From positions 186,001 through 250,000 of the forward strand of contig JAIBBC010000001.1 in NCBI GenBank assembly GCA_019694875.1: 64,000 bases of DNA. Reading direction: 5' to 3'. Shown in pieces: positions 8,853 to 17,009 of the stretch (position 1 is the first letter of the stretch; every line of letters starts with the position of its first letter). Under the pieces are notes generated by a model, which saw only the letters and a program-made list of their open reading frames with translations, was not told the DNA's origin and did not search any database. This DNA comes from Cyclobacteriaceae bacterium. Its GTDB lineage: Bacteria > Bacteroidota > Bacteroidia > Cytophagales > Cyclobacteriaceae. The translations under genes and the position numbers were made by a program.

Positions 8853-9965
8853 TTACAGCACGCTCTTGTTCTCGCGGATTGAGAATCCAAGTCCTACGTT
8901 GATCATTTTATACTTTTGAAGTGTGTAGTCACCCACCAGGTAAATCGGGCCAAACTTCAGGCGCATACCTGCAGTAAAGCGCATGCTTTTATTTTTGATG
9001 GTCATCGCAACAGGATCTTTCACTTCGAAATCGTCAGGAGTAGCCTGAATGGTATACGTTCCATTGATGTTCACTTTTGTGTTGATCATGGAATACCCTA
9101 CGCCTCCGTAAACGGTAAGAACCGCAATGCGCTTCGACACCAGGAGTTGGTAAACCATGGAGTTGAATTTGTATTCACCCATACCATCCGTGCTGCCGGG
9201 GCGTGAATCGCCCGGATCGACATTCTGATACGATAAATCGGTTTCACCTTTCAATGAGTTGTAGGCTACCAACACCGACAGGTCGAATGGCAACAATTTA
9301 ATTCCACGGATGTGCTGCTTGATGTCGTGCTGAATACCTATACCAAACATTGAAATGCTTGACTGTCCGGCCTCTACTTTAGGAATGAAGCGAAGTTTTA
9401 AATCGGTATTTTTAACGATACCAATTCCAAGTTGTGCTACGGGTACAGGGATTCCGGCAAAACCAATCTTATCTTTTACGGCAAGGCCTTCAGGTCCTGA
9501 GAAAGAAACAGTTTGTGAAGGAAGCTGGCCATTTCCATCAGGGTCATAGGTAGCAGAATAGCTTGTTTCATCTTTCGGTCCGAAGAAGCTGGGGGCTTTG
9601 CGGGTAGGATCGTATGGACCTGATGAGCCGTTGTCACGGGCACCATCGTACGTAGTTACAGATAACCCTAACTTGTTCGGATTGAAATAATCATCCGATG
9701 TTGGGATCATCGCGAGGTTAACCGAAACGCCAAAATCTATCCCGAGCGTTTTGTGTGTTGCTGCGGTATTGTACCAGTTACCGGTCATTCCATACGAGAG
9801 GCTTTTTACAGTCGGCTCGATATAGGCACTGATCAGTTTGGAGGCGTCCTTTCCGCCAGCGTTCAAAAATGCTGCGATGTCTTCCTGGTTTTGAGCGATG
9901 GAGGCCGTCCATGCTAAACACACAAGCATTGTCAGGGGTAGTACTTTTTTAGATACCTTAATCAT
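8853..9965 (-). CDS. DUF6588 family exported protein, probable outer membrane beta-barrel
   Basis: This 370-residue protein has a signal peptide (MIKVSKKVLPLTMLVCLAW, cleavage near SIAQ) and then many amphipathic beta strands ending in NVGLGFSIREN, consistent with an outer membrane barrel. Segments such as NQEDIAAFLNAGGKDASKL and YIEPTVKSLSYGM are typical of the Bacteroidota family DUF6588, whose function is not known. It stands alone between the hydratase (convergent) and waaA (divergent). No lipobox or catalytic motif is seen. Confidence 0.75.
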   Translation of the reverse strand: MIKVSKKVLPLTMLVCLAWTASIAQNQEDIAAFLNAGGKDASKLISAYIEPTVKSLSYGMTGNWYNTAATHKTLGIDFGVSVNLAMIPTSDDYFNPNKLGLSVTTYDGARDNGSSGPYDPTRKAPSFFGPKDETSYSATYDPDGNGQLPSQTVSFSGPEGLAVKDKIGFAGIPVPVAQLGIGIVKNTDLKLRFIPKVEAGQSSISMFGIGIQHDIKQHIRGIKLLPFDLSVLVAYNSLKGETDLSYQNVDPGDSRPGSTDGMGEYKFNSMVYQLLVSKRIAVLTVYGGVGYSMINTKVNINGTYTIQATPDDFEVKDPVAMTIKNKSMRFTAGMRLKFGPIYLVGDYTLQKYKMINVGLGFSIRENKSVL

Positions 9966-10104
9966 ATTTGTTGGTTTTTCGGTTCTGGGGTAATGGTCAT
10001 GAATCCGAAATTAGGAATTTTGGTAATCATGCTCATCCAAAACTTTTAAAATTATTTCCTAACCGCAAGGGAATGAGGCGGTAATGTTAATATTTTAGCG
10101 TCCC

Positions 10105-11355
10105 ATGTTATTCGTCTATAATTGTTTGCTCCTGGTCGTCCGGTTTGGATACGCTGTAGCAGGTTTATTCAGCGCAAAGGCCAAAGCTTTTAATGAGGGC
10201 CGAAGCCGTTTTTTTGAACGTCTTAAATCGCAACTCGCAACCAATGCTGCTCCAATTATTTGGGTACACTGCGCATCACTCGGTGAATTTGAACAGGGCC
10301 GGCCTGTGATCGAAAAATTGAAACAGGAATTCTCCCGGTATAAAATTATTCTTACATTTTTTTCGCCATCAGGTTATGAGGTGAGAAAGAATTATGCGCA
10401 GGCCGATTATATTTTTTATTTGCCCTGGGATACCAAACGAAATGCCTCGCAGTTTGTATCGCTGGTGCGCCCGTCACTGGCAATTTTCATCAAGTATGAG
10501 TTCTGGCATCATTACACGAAACAACTCAAGACGCGTAACATTCCTCTTCTTTCTGTTTCTTCGATCTTCCGTGAACAACAGCTGTTCTTCAAAAGCTATG
10601 GAGGTTTCTACCGGAAAATTCTTTTCAACTTCACACATTTCTTTGTGCAGAATGATGAGTCGGTAAGGCTTCTAAAAAAACTTCAGCTTACGAATTATAC
10701 CAAAGCCGGTGACACGCGGTTTGATCGCGTAAAAGAACTTGTTGCGCACGGAGGAGAGCTGCCCGTTGCAGCGCAGTTTAAAGGAAACGATAAGATCATG
10801 GTGATCGGCAGTTGCTGGCCGGAAGATCTCGATGTTATTGTACCGTTCATTAATGAAAATTATCATCACCTCAAGTTTATTATTGCCCCGCACGAAATAG
10901 ACGAGTCGTTTATGACCGGCCTCGAGCAATCGCTGAACGCAGAAAAAATCCGATACTCAAAAGCAGTTTCCGGAAAACCGGAAGACGCGCACGTGTTAAT
11001 CATCGACAACGTGGGTATGCTGAGCAGGCTTTACCGGTATGGCGAGTTTGCCTACATCGGTGGCGCATTCGGGAAAGGGTTGCACAACATTCTGGAGGCG
11101 GCGTGTTATGGCATTCCGATTTTTTTTGGAAACCAGTCTTATCAAAAATTTCAGGAGGCTGTTGATCTCATCAATCGCGGTGGCGCGTTTGACGTTTCAG
11201 ACTACCGCGATTTCAAAACCAAGTATGAGGCGGTGAATGTTCCTCAAAATTTTCTGCTTGCCTGTGAAGTAACACGCCAGTATGTGGAAGAAAATCTGGG
11301 CGCCACGGAGAAGGTGATGCAGTACTGCCGCAAATTATTGGTTGCCAATGCGTAA
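10105..11355 (+). CDS. waaA: 3-deoxy-D-manno-octulosonic acid (Kdo) transferase, GT30
   Basis: This 416-residue enzyme adds Kdo to lipid A, so the cell makes lipopolysaccharide. A hydrophobic N-terminal anchor (residues 1-22) is followed by WVHCASLGEFEQGRPVI, with the conserved acceptor-site glutamate, and FFSPSGYEVRKNY. The donor-site half has GSCWPED, IAPHE and GEFAYIGGAFGKGLHNILE. The length is normal. It is nine bases upstream of rsgA, so the two are probably cotranscribed. Confidence 0.94.
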   Translation: MLFVYNCLLLVVRFGYAVAGLFSAKAKAFNEGRSRFFERLKSQLATNAAPIIWVHCASLGEFEQGRPVIEKLKQEFSRYKIILTFFSPSGYEVRKNYAQADYIFYLPWDTKRNASQFVSLVRPSLAIFIKYEFWHHYTKQLKTRNIPLLSVSSIFREQQLFFKSYGGFYRKILFNFTHFFVQNDESVRLLKKLQLTNYTKAGDTRFDRVKELVAHGGELPVAAQFKGNDKIMVIGSCWPEDLDVIVPFINENYHHLKFIIAPHEIDESFMTGLEQSLNAEKIRYSKAVSGKPEDAHVLIIDNVGMLSRLYRYGEFAYIGGAFGKGLHNILEAACYGIPIFFGNQSYQKFQEAVDLINRGGAFDVSDYRDFKTKYEAVNVPQNFLLACEVTRQYVEENLGATEKVMQYCRKLLVANA

Positions 11356-11364
11356 CATTGCAGC

Positions 11365-12279
11365 ATGAAAGGCGTGGTGATGCGTTCGACCGGTTCGTGG
11401 TACGATGTGCTTACGGAGAACAACAACGTGGTTACGGCCCGCATGCGCGGGAAATTCCGGCTGGAGGGAATTAAAGAAACCAACCCGGTGGCCGTGGGCG
11501 ATCATGTTATGCTTGACGCTGAAACGAACGAGGCTACGATCGTTGAGATTCTTGATCGCGAAAATTACATGGTCAGGCAATCTGTTAAGAAAGCGAACCA
11601 GGCTCATGTGATTGCAGCGAATATTGATCAGGCTATGATCATGGCAACGCTCAAGCTTCCCCGAACATCGGTCGGGTTTATTGATCGGTTTCTGGTCGCT
11701 GCCGAATCGTTCCGCATTCCGCAAGTGATCATATTCAACAAAAAAGATCTGTTAGACGAAGATGAGCGTCAGGAGCAGGCCGACCTGATTGCGACTTACC
11801 GGAACATTGGTGTTACGTGCATCGAGACTTCTGTGCTGAACAATTCGCAGGAACAAGTTCGCGAATTACTGGAAGGCAAAGTGACGTTACTTTCGGGGCA
11901 CTCGGGTGTCGGCAAATCAACCTTGCTCAATAAAATCGCACCGGAAGCGGCACAAAAAACAAGTGAAATCTCTGACTACTCCGAAAAAGGAACGCACACC
12001 ACCACCTTCGCAGAGATGTTTCGTCTGAATGACAAAACATTTATCATCGACACGCCCGGCATAAAAGAATTTGGATTGATCGACATGTCGCGGGAAGAAT
12101 TGTCAGACTATTTTCCGGAGATGCGTGATGTTCGGCTCAACTGCAAGTTTGGCGCACGCTGCCTGCATTTGAATGAGCCTAAGTGTGCCGTGCTGGATGC
12201 GGTGAGCAAAGGTGAGATCGCTGAAACGCGTTATGCGAGCTATTACAGCATGGTAATGGGAGAAGACAACCGGAAGTGA
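11365..12279 (+). CDS. rsgA: Ribosome small subunit-dependent GTPase A
   Basis: This 304-residue circularly permuted GTPase helps late assembly of the 30S subunit. An N-terminal OB-fold is followed by the permuted motifs: G4 as NKKD at 125-128, the P-loop GHSGVGKS at 178-185 and DTPGIKEFG as G3. The C-terminal zinc knuckle CKFGARCLHLNEPKC is intact. It follows waaA by nine bases and its stop abuts the stop of the convergent glycosyltransferase gene with no gap. Confidence 0.95.
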   Translation: MKGVVMRSTGSWYDVLTENNNVVTARMRGKFRLEGIKETNPVAVGDHVMLDAETNEATIVEILDRENYMVRQSVKKANQAHVIAANIDQAMIMATLKLPRTSVGFIDRFLVAAESFRIPQVIIFNKKDLLDEDERQEQADLIATYRNIGVTCIETSVLNNSQEQVRELLEGKVTLLSGHSGVGKSTLLNKIAPEAAQKTSEISDYSEKGTHTTTFAEMFRLNDKTFIIDTPGIKEFGLIDMSREELSDYFPEMRDVRLNCKFGARCLHLNEPKCAVLDAVSKGEIAETRYASYYSMVMGEDNRK

Positions 12280-13143
12280 TTAATACTTCTTTCGCTGGTT
12301 GCGGATCATCAAAACGAAAAACTTTATTGCAGTAACCCAGTTCAGCAAGCGCAGGTTGAGACCGATCTCGTATACAATTCGCTTATGAAGCGCCTGTCGT
12401 TCTTCGGCTGTGTTGTTCAACCGCAAAATTTTTTCGCAGATTTTTAGTGTTGATCTTGAATGCGGACTGAATAACCTGAACTGGCGGGAACCTAATGTTC
12501 CCTTGAACACTCGCTTTTGTACGAGAATTTGCGGTGAATATGCATAATGAAAGGCGCGTGACGATCGGACCCAAAAATCGAAATCTTCGTACGACAGCGT
12601 TTCATCATAACCGCCCAGCACATCGGCAACCTGGCGCATGAACATCACCGTTGGCGGACAAATAAAGTACCGACTGGTTATCTCGCGGTAAACATCGCCT
12701 TGCGGAATGGTTTGATGCGGAAAGCGGTCGGAGTGATTGTACAGATGTGCTCCATATTCATCGATGATTTCGGCATCCGAGAAGTGCACGCCAAACTTGG
12801 CGCCTTTTTCAAGCAGCGTTTTTACACCGACCTCAATACGGTCAGGCATCAATAGATCGTCAGCTGCGAGGTCTATGATGAACAACCCTTCCGCCTGTGC
12901 CAGGCCGCGATTAAATGCGGCACAATTCCCGAGGTTTTCGGGCAGCGAAATGAACCGGACTCCAGGATTTGAGGCGATAGCAGTCTTGATTACATTCACA
13001 CTGTTGTCTGTACTCGCATCATCTACTACGATCAGTTGCACGTTGCGGTACGTTTGATTTAACACCGAGCGGATGGCCTCCGCAACAAACCTTTCATGGT
13101 TATAACACAAACAAATCACGGTTACCAGAGGTCGTTCCATCAT
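12280..13143 (-). CDS. Family 2 glycosyltransferase
   Basis: This 287-residue GT-A fold enzyme transfers a sugar from a nucleotide-sugar donor. The N terminus has VTVICLCYNHERFVAEAI and VVDDASTDNS, and the metal-binding DxD is represented by DLAADD. A later YEDFDFWVR matches the ED catalytic region of this family. There is no membrane segment. Its ATG overlaps the stop of the upstream acetyltransferase gene (ATGA), so the two are likely translationally coupled. Sugar and acceptor are unknown; there is no large polysaccharide locus around it. Confidence 0.88.
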   Translation of the reverse strand: MMERPLVTVICLCYNHERFVAEAIRSVLNQTYRNVQLIVVDDASTDNSVNVIKTAIASNPGVRFISLPENLGNCAAFNRGLAQAEGLFIIDLAADDLLMPDRIEVGVKTLLEKGAKFGVHFSDAEIIDEYGAHLYNHSDRFPHQTIPQGDVYREITSRYFICPPTVMFMRQVADVLGGYDETLSYEDFDFWVRSSRAFHYAYSPQILVQKRVFKGTLGSRQFRLFSPHSRSTLKICEKILRLNNTAEERQALHKRIVYEIGLNLRLLNWVTAIKFFVLMIRNQRKKY

Positions 13144-14072
13144 GAAAGTTGCTTGGTAAATGTGATTTTGCGGGAAGGGCGCGCACCCAACCGAAGCTTG
13201 AAGTTCAGCAGCGATTCATTGAGCTTGCCGTCAAGGTTGGATGTCCCCAGGTCGAGTAACCTGATTTTCTGATGTTGGCAATATTGATATAATCCTTCGT
13301 TCAGCAACACCACCGGGCTTAGATGATCATACTCGCCACTGTGATCGTGATAAAAATTATACAGCACATCATTATAAATCCGCATGGAGATGTTGGCGGC
13401 AACCATTTGGCTCTTATCTACCACACGGGTAAGCAGCAGCCGGTCGGGAAAAGCGTTGGCCAGCTTTTCAATATCCGGAAACGACATGCTCAGGGAGTAT
13501 CCTTTTTCTTCCCGGCACGCTTCGAGGAAAGTATAGACTTTTTGAAGCTGGTCAATTGATGCTGATTCAAAAACCAGTCTGCTGTCGCGACATTTACGTA
13601 ATCTTTTCTTTTCAGAGCGATGCAATCCCGATTCAAATGACTCACCCGTAACGGCAATGATCGCGCTGGTTTCTGCAAACTGAATTTTATAACCGGCAGC
13701 CTGTAACACAACCTCCGTATCCAAATTTTTTTGGGGCGCATAGATCTCGGGCTGATGCTTAAGCGTAATCGTTGTGATATCCCGATCCTTCAATCTTTTT
13801 TCACAGAACCCTATAAACTCATGAAGCGTTGCCTGATTAACTGCATCCGAAAAAATAAATGATCCAAACGGACTTCGATACGGGCTAACGGCATCACCGT
13901 CCCGCAGATTCAAATGAACTAACCCTTCAACGAACGATCCTGCTTTAACATAAAACGTAATCCAACCCGATTGAGCCTGAAGTAACAGATGCTTCGGGTC
14001 GTGAAAAATTCCCGGGTCAACATGAAAGGCCAGACCTTCCGGTGATCCTTCGTGAAAAGAGAACGCTGCCAC
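13140..14072 (-). CDS. GNAT/FemAB-like acyltransferase
   Basis: This 310-residue protein resembles the FemAB-like branch of the GNAT superfamily, which transfers acyl or aminoacyl groups. The C-terminal half has a conserved RSEKKRLRKC basic segment and the hallmark LLDLGTSNLDGKLNESLLNFK, followed by KLRLGA, typical of BioF2-like acetyltransferase domains. The start is GTG, shared by one base with the stop of the DUF962 gene (TAGTG), and the stop overlaps the glycosyltransferase start. The substrate is unknown; location next to a glycosyltransferase suggests acylation of a sugar or amino sugar, which is only an inference. Confidence 0.75.
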   Translation of the reverse strand: MAAFSFHEGSPEGLAFHVDPGIFHDPKHLLLQAQSGWITFYVKAGSFVEGLVHLNLRDGDAVSPYRSPFGSFIFSDAVNQATLHEFIGFCEKRLKDRDITTITLKHQPEIYAPQKNLDTEVVLQAAGYKIQFAETSAIIAVTGESFESGLHRSEKKRLRKCRDSRLVFESASIDQLQKVYTFLEACREEKGYSLSMSFPDIEKLANAFPDRLLLTRVVDKSQMVAANISMRIYNDVLYNFYHDHSGEYDHLSPVVLLNEGLYQYCQHQKIRLLDLGTSNLDGKLNESLLNFKLRLGARPSRKITFTKQLS

Positions 14073-14548
14073 TAATAGGGAATTCCCAATCTTTTAAAGA
14101 TGAAATGCATAAGCCACGCAGGGCCAATCATGAGAAACTGAATATCCTTGAAAAAGGAAGGCTTCTTTCCTTCGACTTTGTGACCATAAAACTGGCCGAT
14201 CCACGCACCCACAAAAATAATAACACAAACCAGCCACAAGGGAGCAATGTTTAGCCCGGCAATAATGTTGCACAACACAATGCACACCAAGCCAAAAAAC
14301 GCCATCGCGATAGCAAGTGGAATAGAAAGAGAAACGTAGTAAACAATTACCAGGATCAGCAGCACGGTAGCCCAGTTTGCATATGGGTTTCCGTCTGTCA
14401 GGTTTTGCAGGGGAGTTGCCGGGATAGATGCAATTAACCCGACAATGCTAAAAAAAATCAGCGGCACACAAATCCAATGGATTGTTTTATTGGTTGGGTT
14501 CTGGTGACTTTCACCATACTCCAGAAAGAGCGCATCGATCTTTTTCAT
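14072..14548 (-). CDS. DUF962/Mpo1-like membrane protein
   Basis: This 158-residue membrane protein has about four hydrophobic helices and the family pattern ESHQNPTNKTIHWICVPL near the start, with a later GHKVEGKKPSFFKD. The conserved histidines correspond to those that bind iron in yeast Mpo1, a dioxygenase that shortens 2-hydroxy fatty acids by one carbon. Bacterial members are little studied. It lies 39 bases downstream of a DUF4442 hotdog protein and overlaps the acetyltransferase gene, so all are likely in one operon. Lipid turnover is the natural guess but is not shown. Confidence 0.85.
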   Translation of the reverse strand: MKKIDALFLEYGESHQNPTNKTIHWICVPLIFFSIVGLIASIPATPLQNLTDGNPYANWATVLLILVIVYYVSLSIPLAIAMAFFGLVCIVLCNIIAGLNIAPLWLVCVIIFVGAWIGQFYGHKVEGKKPSFFKDIQFLMIGPAWLMHFIFKRLGIPY

Positions 14549-14587
14549 ACGTCAGGAATGGTTGGATGTGAAGTTACGAAAATCCGG

Positions 14588-15100
14588 TCACGAAACTTTT
14601 GTTTTCACCTTGTCCCAGCTTTTGATCTGCCAGAAGATTTTTCCGGTGGTAAGATGATTTCCCTGCGCATCATGAATTTTTACTTCGCATGGCACCACCA
14701 CAGCATCCTGTGTTTTCAACGGAGTAATAATATTTTCATCAAGCCACGCTTGAGAAATAGAAAATTCGGCAAACGAATCCATTTTCCCCTGATAGTGATA
14801 ATCCATTTCAAGACGCGGCATAATCAGCCGGTATCGCTTCATATCCAGGTTACTGATCAGCAGAAAACCGGTTGTGAATTCAGAAATGGTAGCGAGCGAG
14901 CACGCATGTAATCCACGAATATGATTGAAGTTGCTTCGTTTGTACGGAATGATTGTTTTTATCCGGAAGTCTGAAATCTCCACAATCTTAAATCCATGTG
15001 GTTTGTTGAAGGGTATCATCCGCGCAAGCGACCAATTTAAAATGCGTCTATAGAACGGAGATGTTTTAGCTTTCTGCAGAATTTTATCAGGGTTGAGCAT
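14588..15100 (-). CDS. DUF4442 hotdog-fold protein (thioesterase-like)
   Basis: This 170-residue cytoplasmic protein matches DUF4442, a family with the hotdog fold of acyl-CoA thioesterases. Typical features are an N-terminal helix ending IPFNKPHGFKI, the segment FNHIRGLHACSLATISEF, in which the central helix starts, and a later strand pair around PRLEMDYHYQGK. No function has been established for the family, although hotdog proteins generally act on acyl-thioesters. It is the first gene of a four-gene minus-strand set, with a -7-like box about 21 bases upstream. Confidence 0.85.
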   Translation of the reverse strand: MLNPDKILQKAKTSPFYRRILNWSLARMIPFNKPHGFKIVEISDFRIKTIIPYKRSNFNHIRGLHACSLATISEFTTGFLLISNLDMKRYRLIMPRLEMDYHYQGKMDSFAEFSISQAWLDENIITPLKTQDAVVVPCEVKIHDAQGNHLTTGKIFWQIKSWDKVKTKVS

Positions 15101-15121
15101 GCACTACGGAAATTGTTTAAT

Positions 15122-15129
15122 GAAAGTTA
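15122..15129 (-). promoter_or_regulatory. -7-like promoter box for the DUF4442 operon
   Basis: TAACTTTC on the minus strand differs from TAnnTTTG only at the last base and lies about 21 bases upstream of the first gene of the set. The same octamer precedes tdh. Confidence 0.4.
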
Positions 15130-15251
15130 CCTGAAATTTATGTAACCCCGAGCGAGGTATCGCGTTTGCGAATCTAATATCAGAATAAACTTCTGATACG
15201 CCTGCCCGAAAACCCCAATCAACCTTTTTCAACCAACCCCTTGAAACAGCC

Positions 15252-15362
15252 ATGGAAAAGACTGTCCGTATTTTTTATTCGCTTAAAGAAAAATTTTCAC
15301 CCATCGATTTAGTGCTGATGGCGCCTTCCGCACTCGTAATTTTGCATGGATTTATCCGGTGA
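15252..15362 (+). CDS. Possible 36-residue small protein
   Basis: A short frame begins MEKTVRIFYSLKEKF and continues into the hydrophobic stretch LVLMAPSALVILHGF before its stop. It lies in the 279-bp gap before the saccharopine dehydrogenase-like gene and would read in the same direction, ending 17 bases upstream of it. No clear promoter or ribosome site was seen, and no family is recognised. It could be chance. Confidence 0.25.
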   Translation: MEKTVRIFYSLKEKFSPIDLVLMAPSALVILHGFIR

Positions 15363-15379
15363 CGGACGTATTTTGAGGC

Positions 15380-16504
15380 ATGAAAAAAGTACTTGTACTC
15401 GGTGCCGGTCTGGTTGGTAAAGCCATGGCTATCGATCTTTCAAAAAAATTTGATGTTACCTCGGCCGACTTCAGCGAAGAAGCGCTTGGTGTGTTGAAGC
15501 AGCATAACATCAAAACACAAAGGCTCGATTTTTCCGACATCAGGGCGCTGGCACAAACTGTTCAGCAATTCGATTTGGTGATCGGGGCCGTGCCGGGATT
15601 CATGGGTTTTCAAACTGTAAAGACCGTAATCGAAGCAGGAAAGAACATGGTCGACATTTCGTTCTTTCCGGAAGATCCATTTCTGCTGGATGACCTTGCC
15701 AAACAGCACAACGTAACAATTGTCACCGATTGTGGTGTGGCACCCGGTATGGGGAACATCATTCTCGGTTATCATAACAAGCGCATGGCCGTTAAGTCGT
15801 ATGAATGTTTGGTGGGCGGATTGCCCGTTGTGCGTGAATGGCCTTACGAATACAAAGCTGTGTTCTCGCCCATTGACGTGATCGAGGAATATGTTCGCCC
15901 CGCGCGATACGTGCAAAGCGGTGAGATTGTTATTAAGGAAGCACTGAGTGATTCGGAACTCATCAAGTTTGACGGAGTTGGAACGCTGGAATCCTGGAAT
16001 TCAGACGGATTGCGGTCGCTGATTAAAACAATGCCGAACATTCCGAACATGATCGAAAAAACGTTGCGGTACCCCGGCAATATTGAATACCTGCGCGTGC
16101 TTCGCGAAAGCGGCTTTTTCTCGTACGAAGAGCTGGATGTAAAAGGACAGAAAGTACGGCCGATTGATCTTACCGCCAAGCTCTTGTTTCCGAAGTGGAA
16201 ATTAAAACCGGGCGAAGAAGAATTTACGGTGATGCGCATCCGCGTAAGCGGAGATGAGAACGGTACAAAAAAGACTTATCAATACAATCTGCTCGATCGA
16301 ACCGATAAAGTTACCGGAACATTATCCATGGCACGCACTACCGGATACACGTGCACAGCAGCGGCAAACTTAGTAGCAGATGGTAAATTTGATCGTAAAG
16401 GAATTTGTCCTCCCGAGTATTTGGGTGAGCAGCAGGATCATTTCGAATTCATTCAGCAATACCTGAAAGACCGGAATGTGAATTATCAAGTGACGGTTAA
16501 ATGA
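15380..16504 (+). CDS. Saccharopine dehydrogenase family protein
   Basis: This 374-residue oxidoreductase begins MKKVLVLGAGLVGKAMA, a Rossmann GxGxxG NAD(P)-binding motif, and continues with the saccharopine dehydrogenase catalytic domain (VTDCGVAPGMGNIILG). The C-terminal half has RTTGYTCTAAANLVADG. Such proteins include saccharopine dehydrogenase/reductase and lysine 6-dehydrogenase; the short length favours the latter kind, but substrate residues cannot be judged here. An amino acid permease of opposite strand lies nearby, which fits amino acid metabolism without proving it. Confidence 0.85.
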   Translation: MKKVLVLGAGLVGKAMAIDLSKKFDVTSADFSEEALGVLKQHNIKTQRLDFSDIRALAQTVQQFDLVIGAVPGFMGFQTVKTVIEAGKNMVDISFFPEDPFLLDDLAKQHNVTIVTDCGVAPGMGNIILGYHNKRMAVKSYECLVGGLPVVREWPYEYKAVFSPIDVIEEYVRPARYVQSGEIVIKEALSDSELIKFDGVGTLESWNSDGLRSLIKTMPNIPNMIEKTLRYPGNIEYLRVLRESGFFSYEELDVKGQKVRPIDLTAKLLFPKWKLKPGEEEFTVMRIRVSGDENGTKKTYQYNLLDRTDKVTGTLSMARTTGYTCTAAANLVADGKFDRKGICPPEYLGEQQDHFEFIQQYLKDRNVNYQVTVK

Positions 16505-16506
16505 TC

Positions 16507-17007
16507 CTATTTATCATACGGTGTTAGCCGGGGAATCCACCGCGGAACATTCCTTTTATATTCTGAATATTCATCACCGAATCGTTTGTACAGGTCGGGT
16601 TCTTCTTTCAATACGAAATATGTTGTGTTGATGAGTAGGAATATCCCGGCCCAAATGAGGATGTTTATGGAATAATATACCATTGACTCGCCAATCAAAA
16701 TAAAGAACACTCCGCTGATCATCGGGTTTCTGCAATAACGGTACGGACCGCGTATCACAAGTTTCTCGGTTGGCGTCCAGGGTGCAAGTGTTCCGCGCCC
16801 ATACGTTCGAAAAAGTACCACGGTATACAGAAATAACGCCAAACCACAGCTTAAGATCACTGAACCGAATATCGTAAGGGCGAGATTATCGAAGAAAAAC
16901 CAGTTGGTGTTTTCATAAATTAATAATGGGATGATTACCGTAACGGAGAACGGCAGAATTAAAATATCCCGAAGATGTTTTAGCAAAGACGGGTTGTGCA
17001 GCCTCAA
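16507..17007 (-). CDS. Isoprenylcysteine/phospholipid methyltransferase-like membrane protein
   Basis: This 166-residue integral membrane protein has about four hydrophobic helices and the SAM-binding motif LVIRGPYRYCRNPM followed by EEPDLYKRFGDEYSEYKRNVPRWIP, both typical of the ICMT/PEMT family of membrane methyltransferases. The bacterial substrate is unknown. The start is TTG, two bases after the stop of the permease gene, so it is probably expressed with it; there is no nearby ATG that keeps the first helix. It converges on the dehydrogenase-like gene with only two bases between the stops. Confidence 0.82.
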   Translation of the reverse strand: MRLHNPSLLKHLRDILILPFSVTVIIPLLIYENTNWFFFDNLALTIFGSVILSCGLALFLYTVVLFRTYGRGTLAPWTPTEKLVIRGPYRYCRNPMISGVFFILIGESMVYYSINILIWAGIFLLINTTYFVLKEEPDLYKRFGDEYSEYKRNVPRWIPRLTPYDK

Positions 17008-17009
17008 GT

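Noticed and set aside
9991-10040. AT-rich imperfect palindrome upstream of the DUF6588 gene
   Set aside because: Short, with a mismatch and in AT-rich sequence, so chance is likely.
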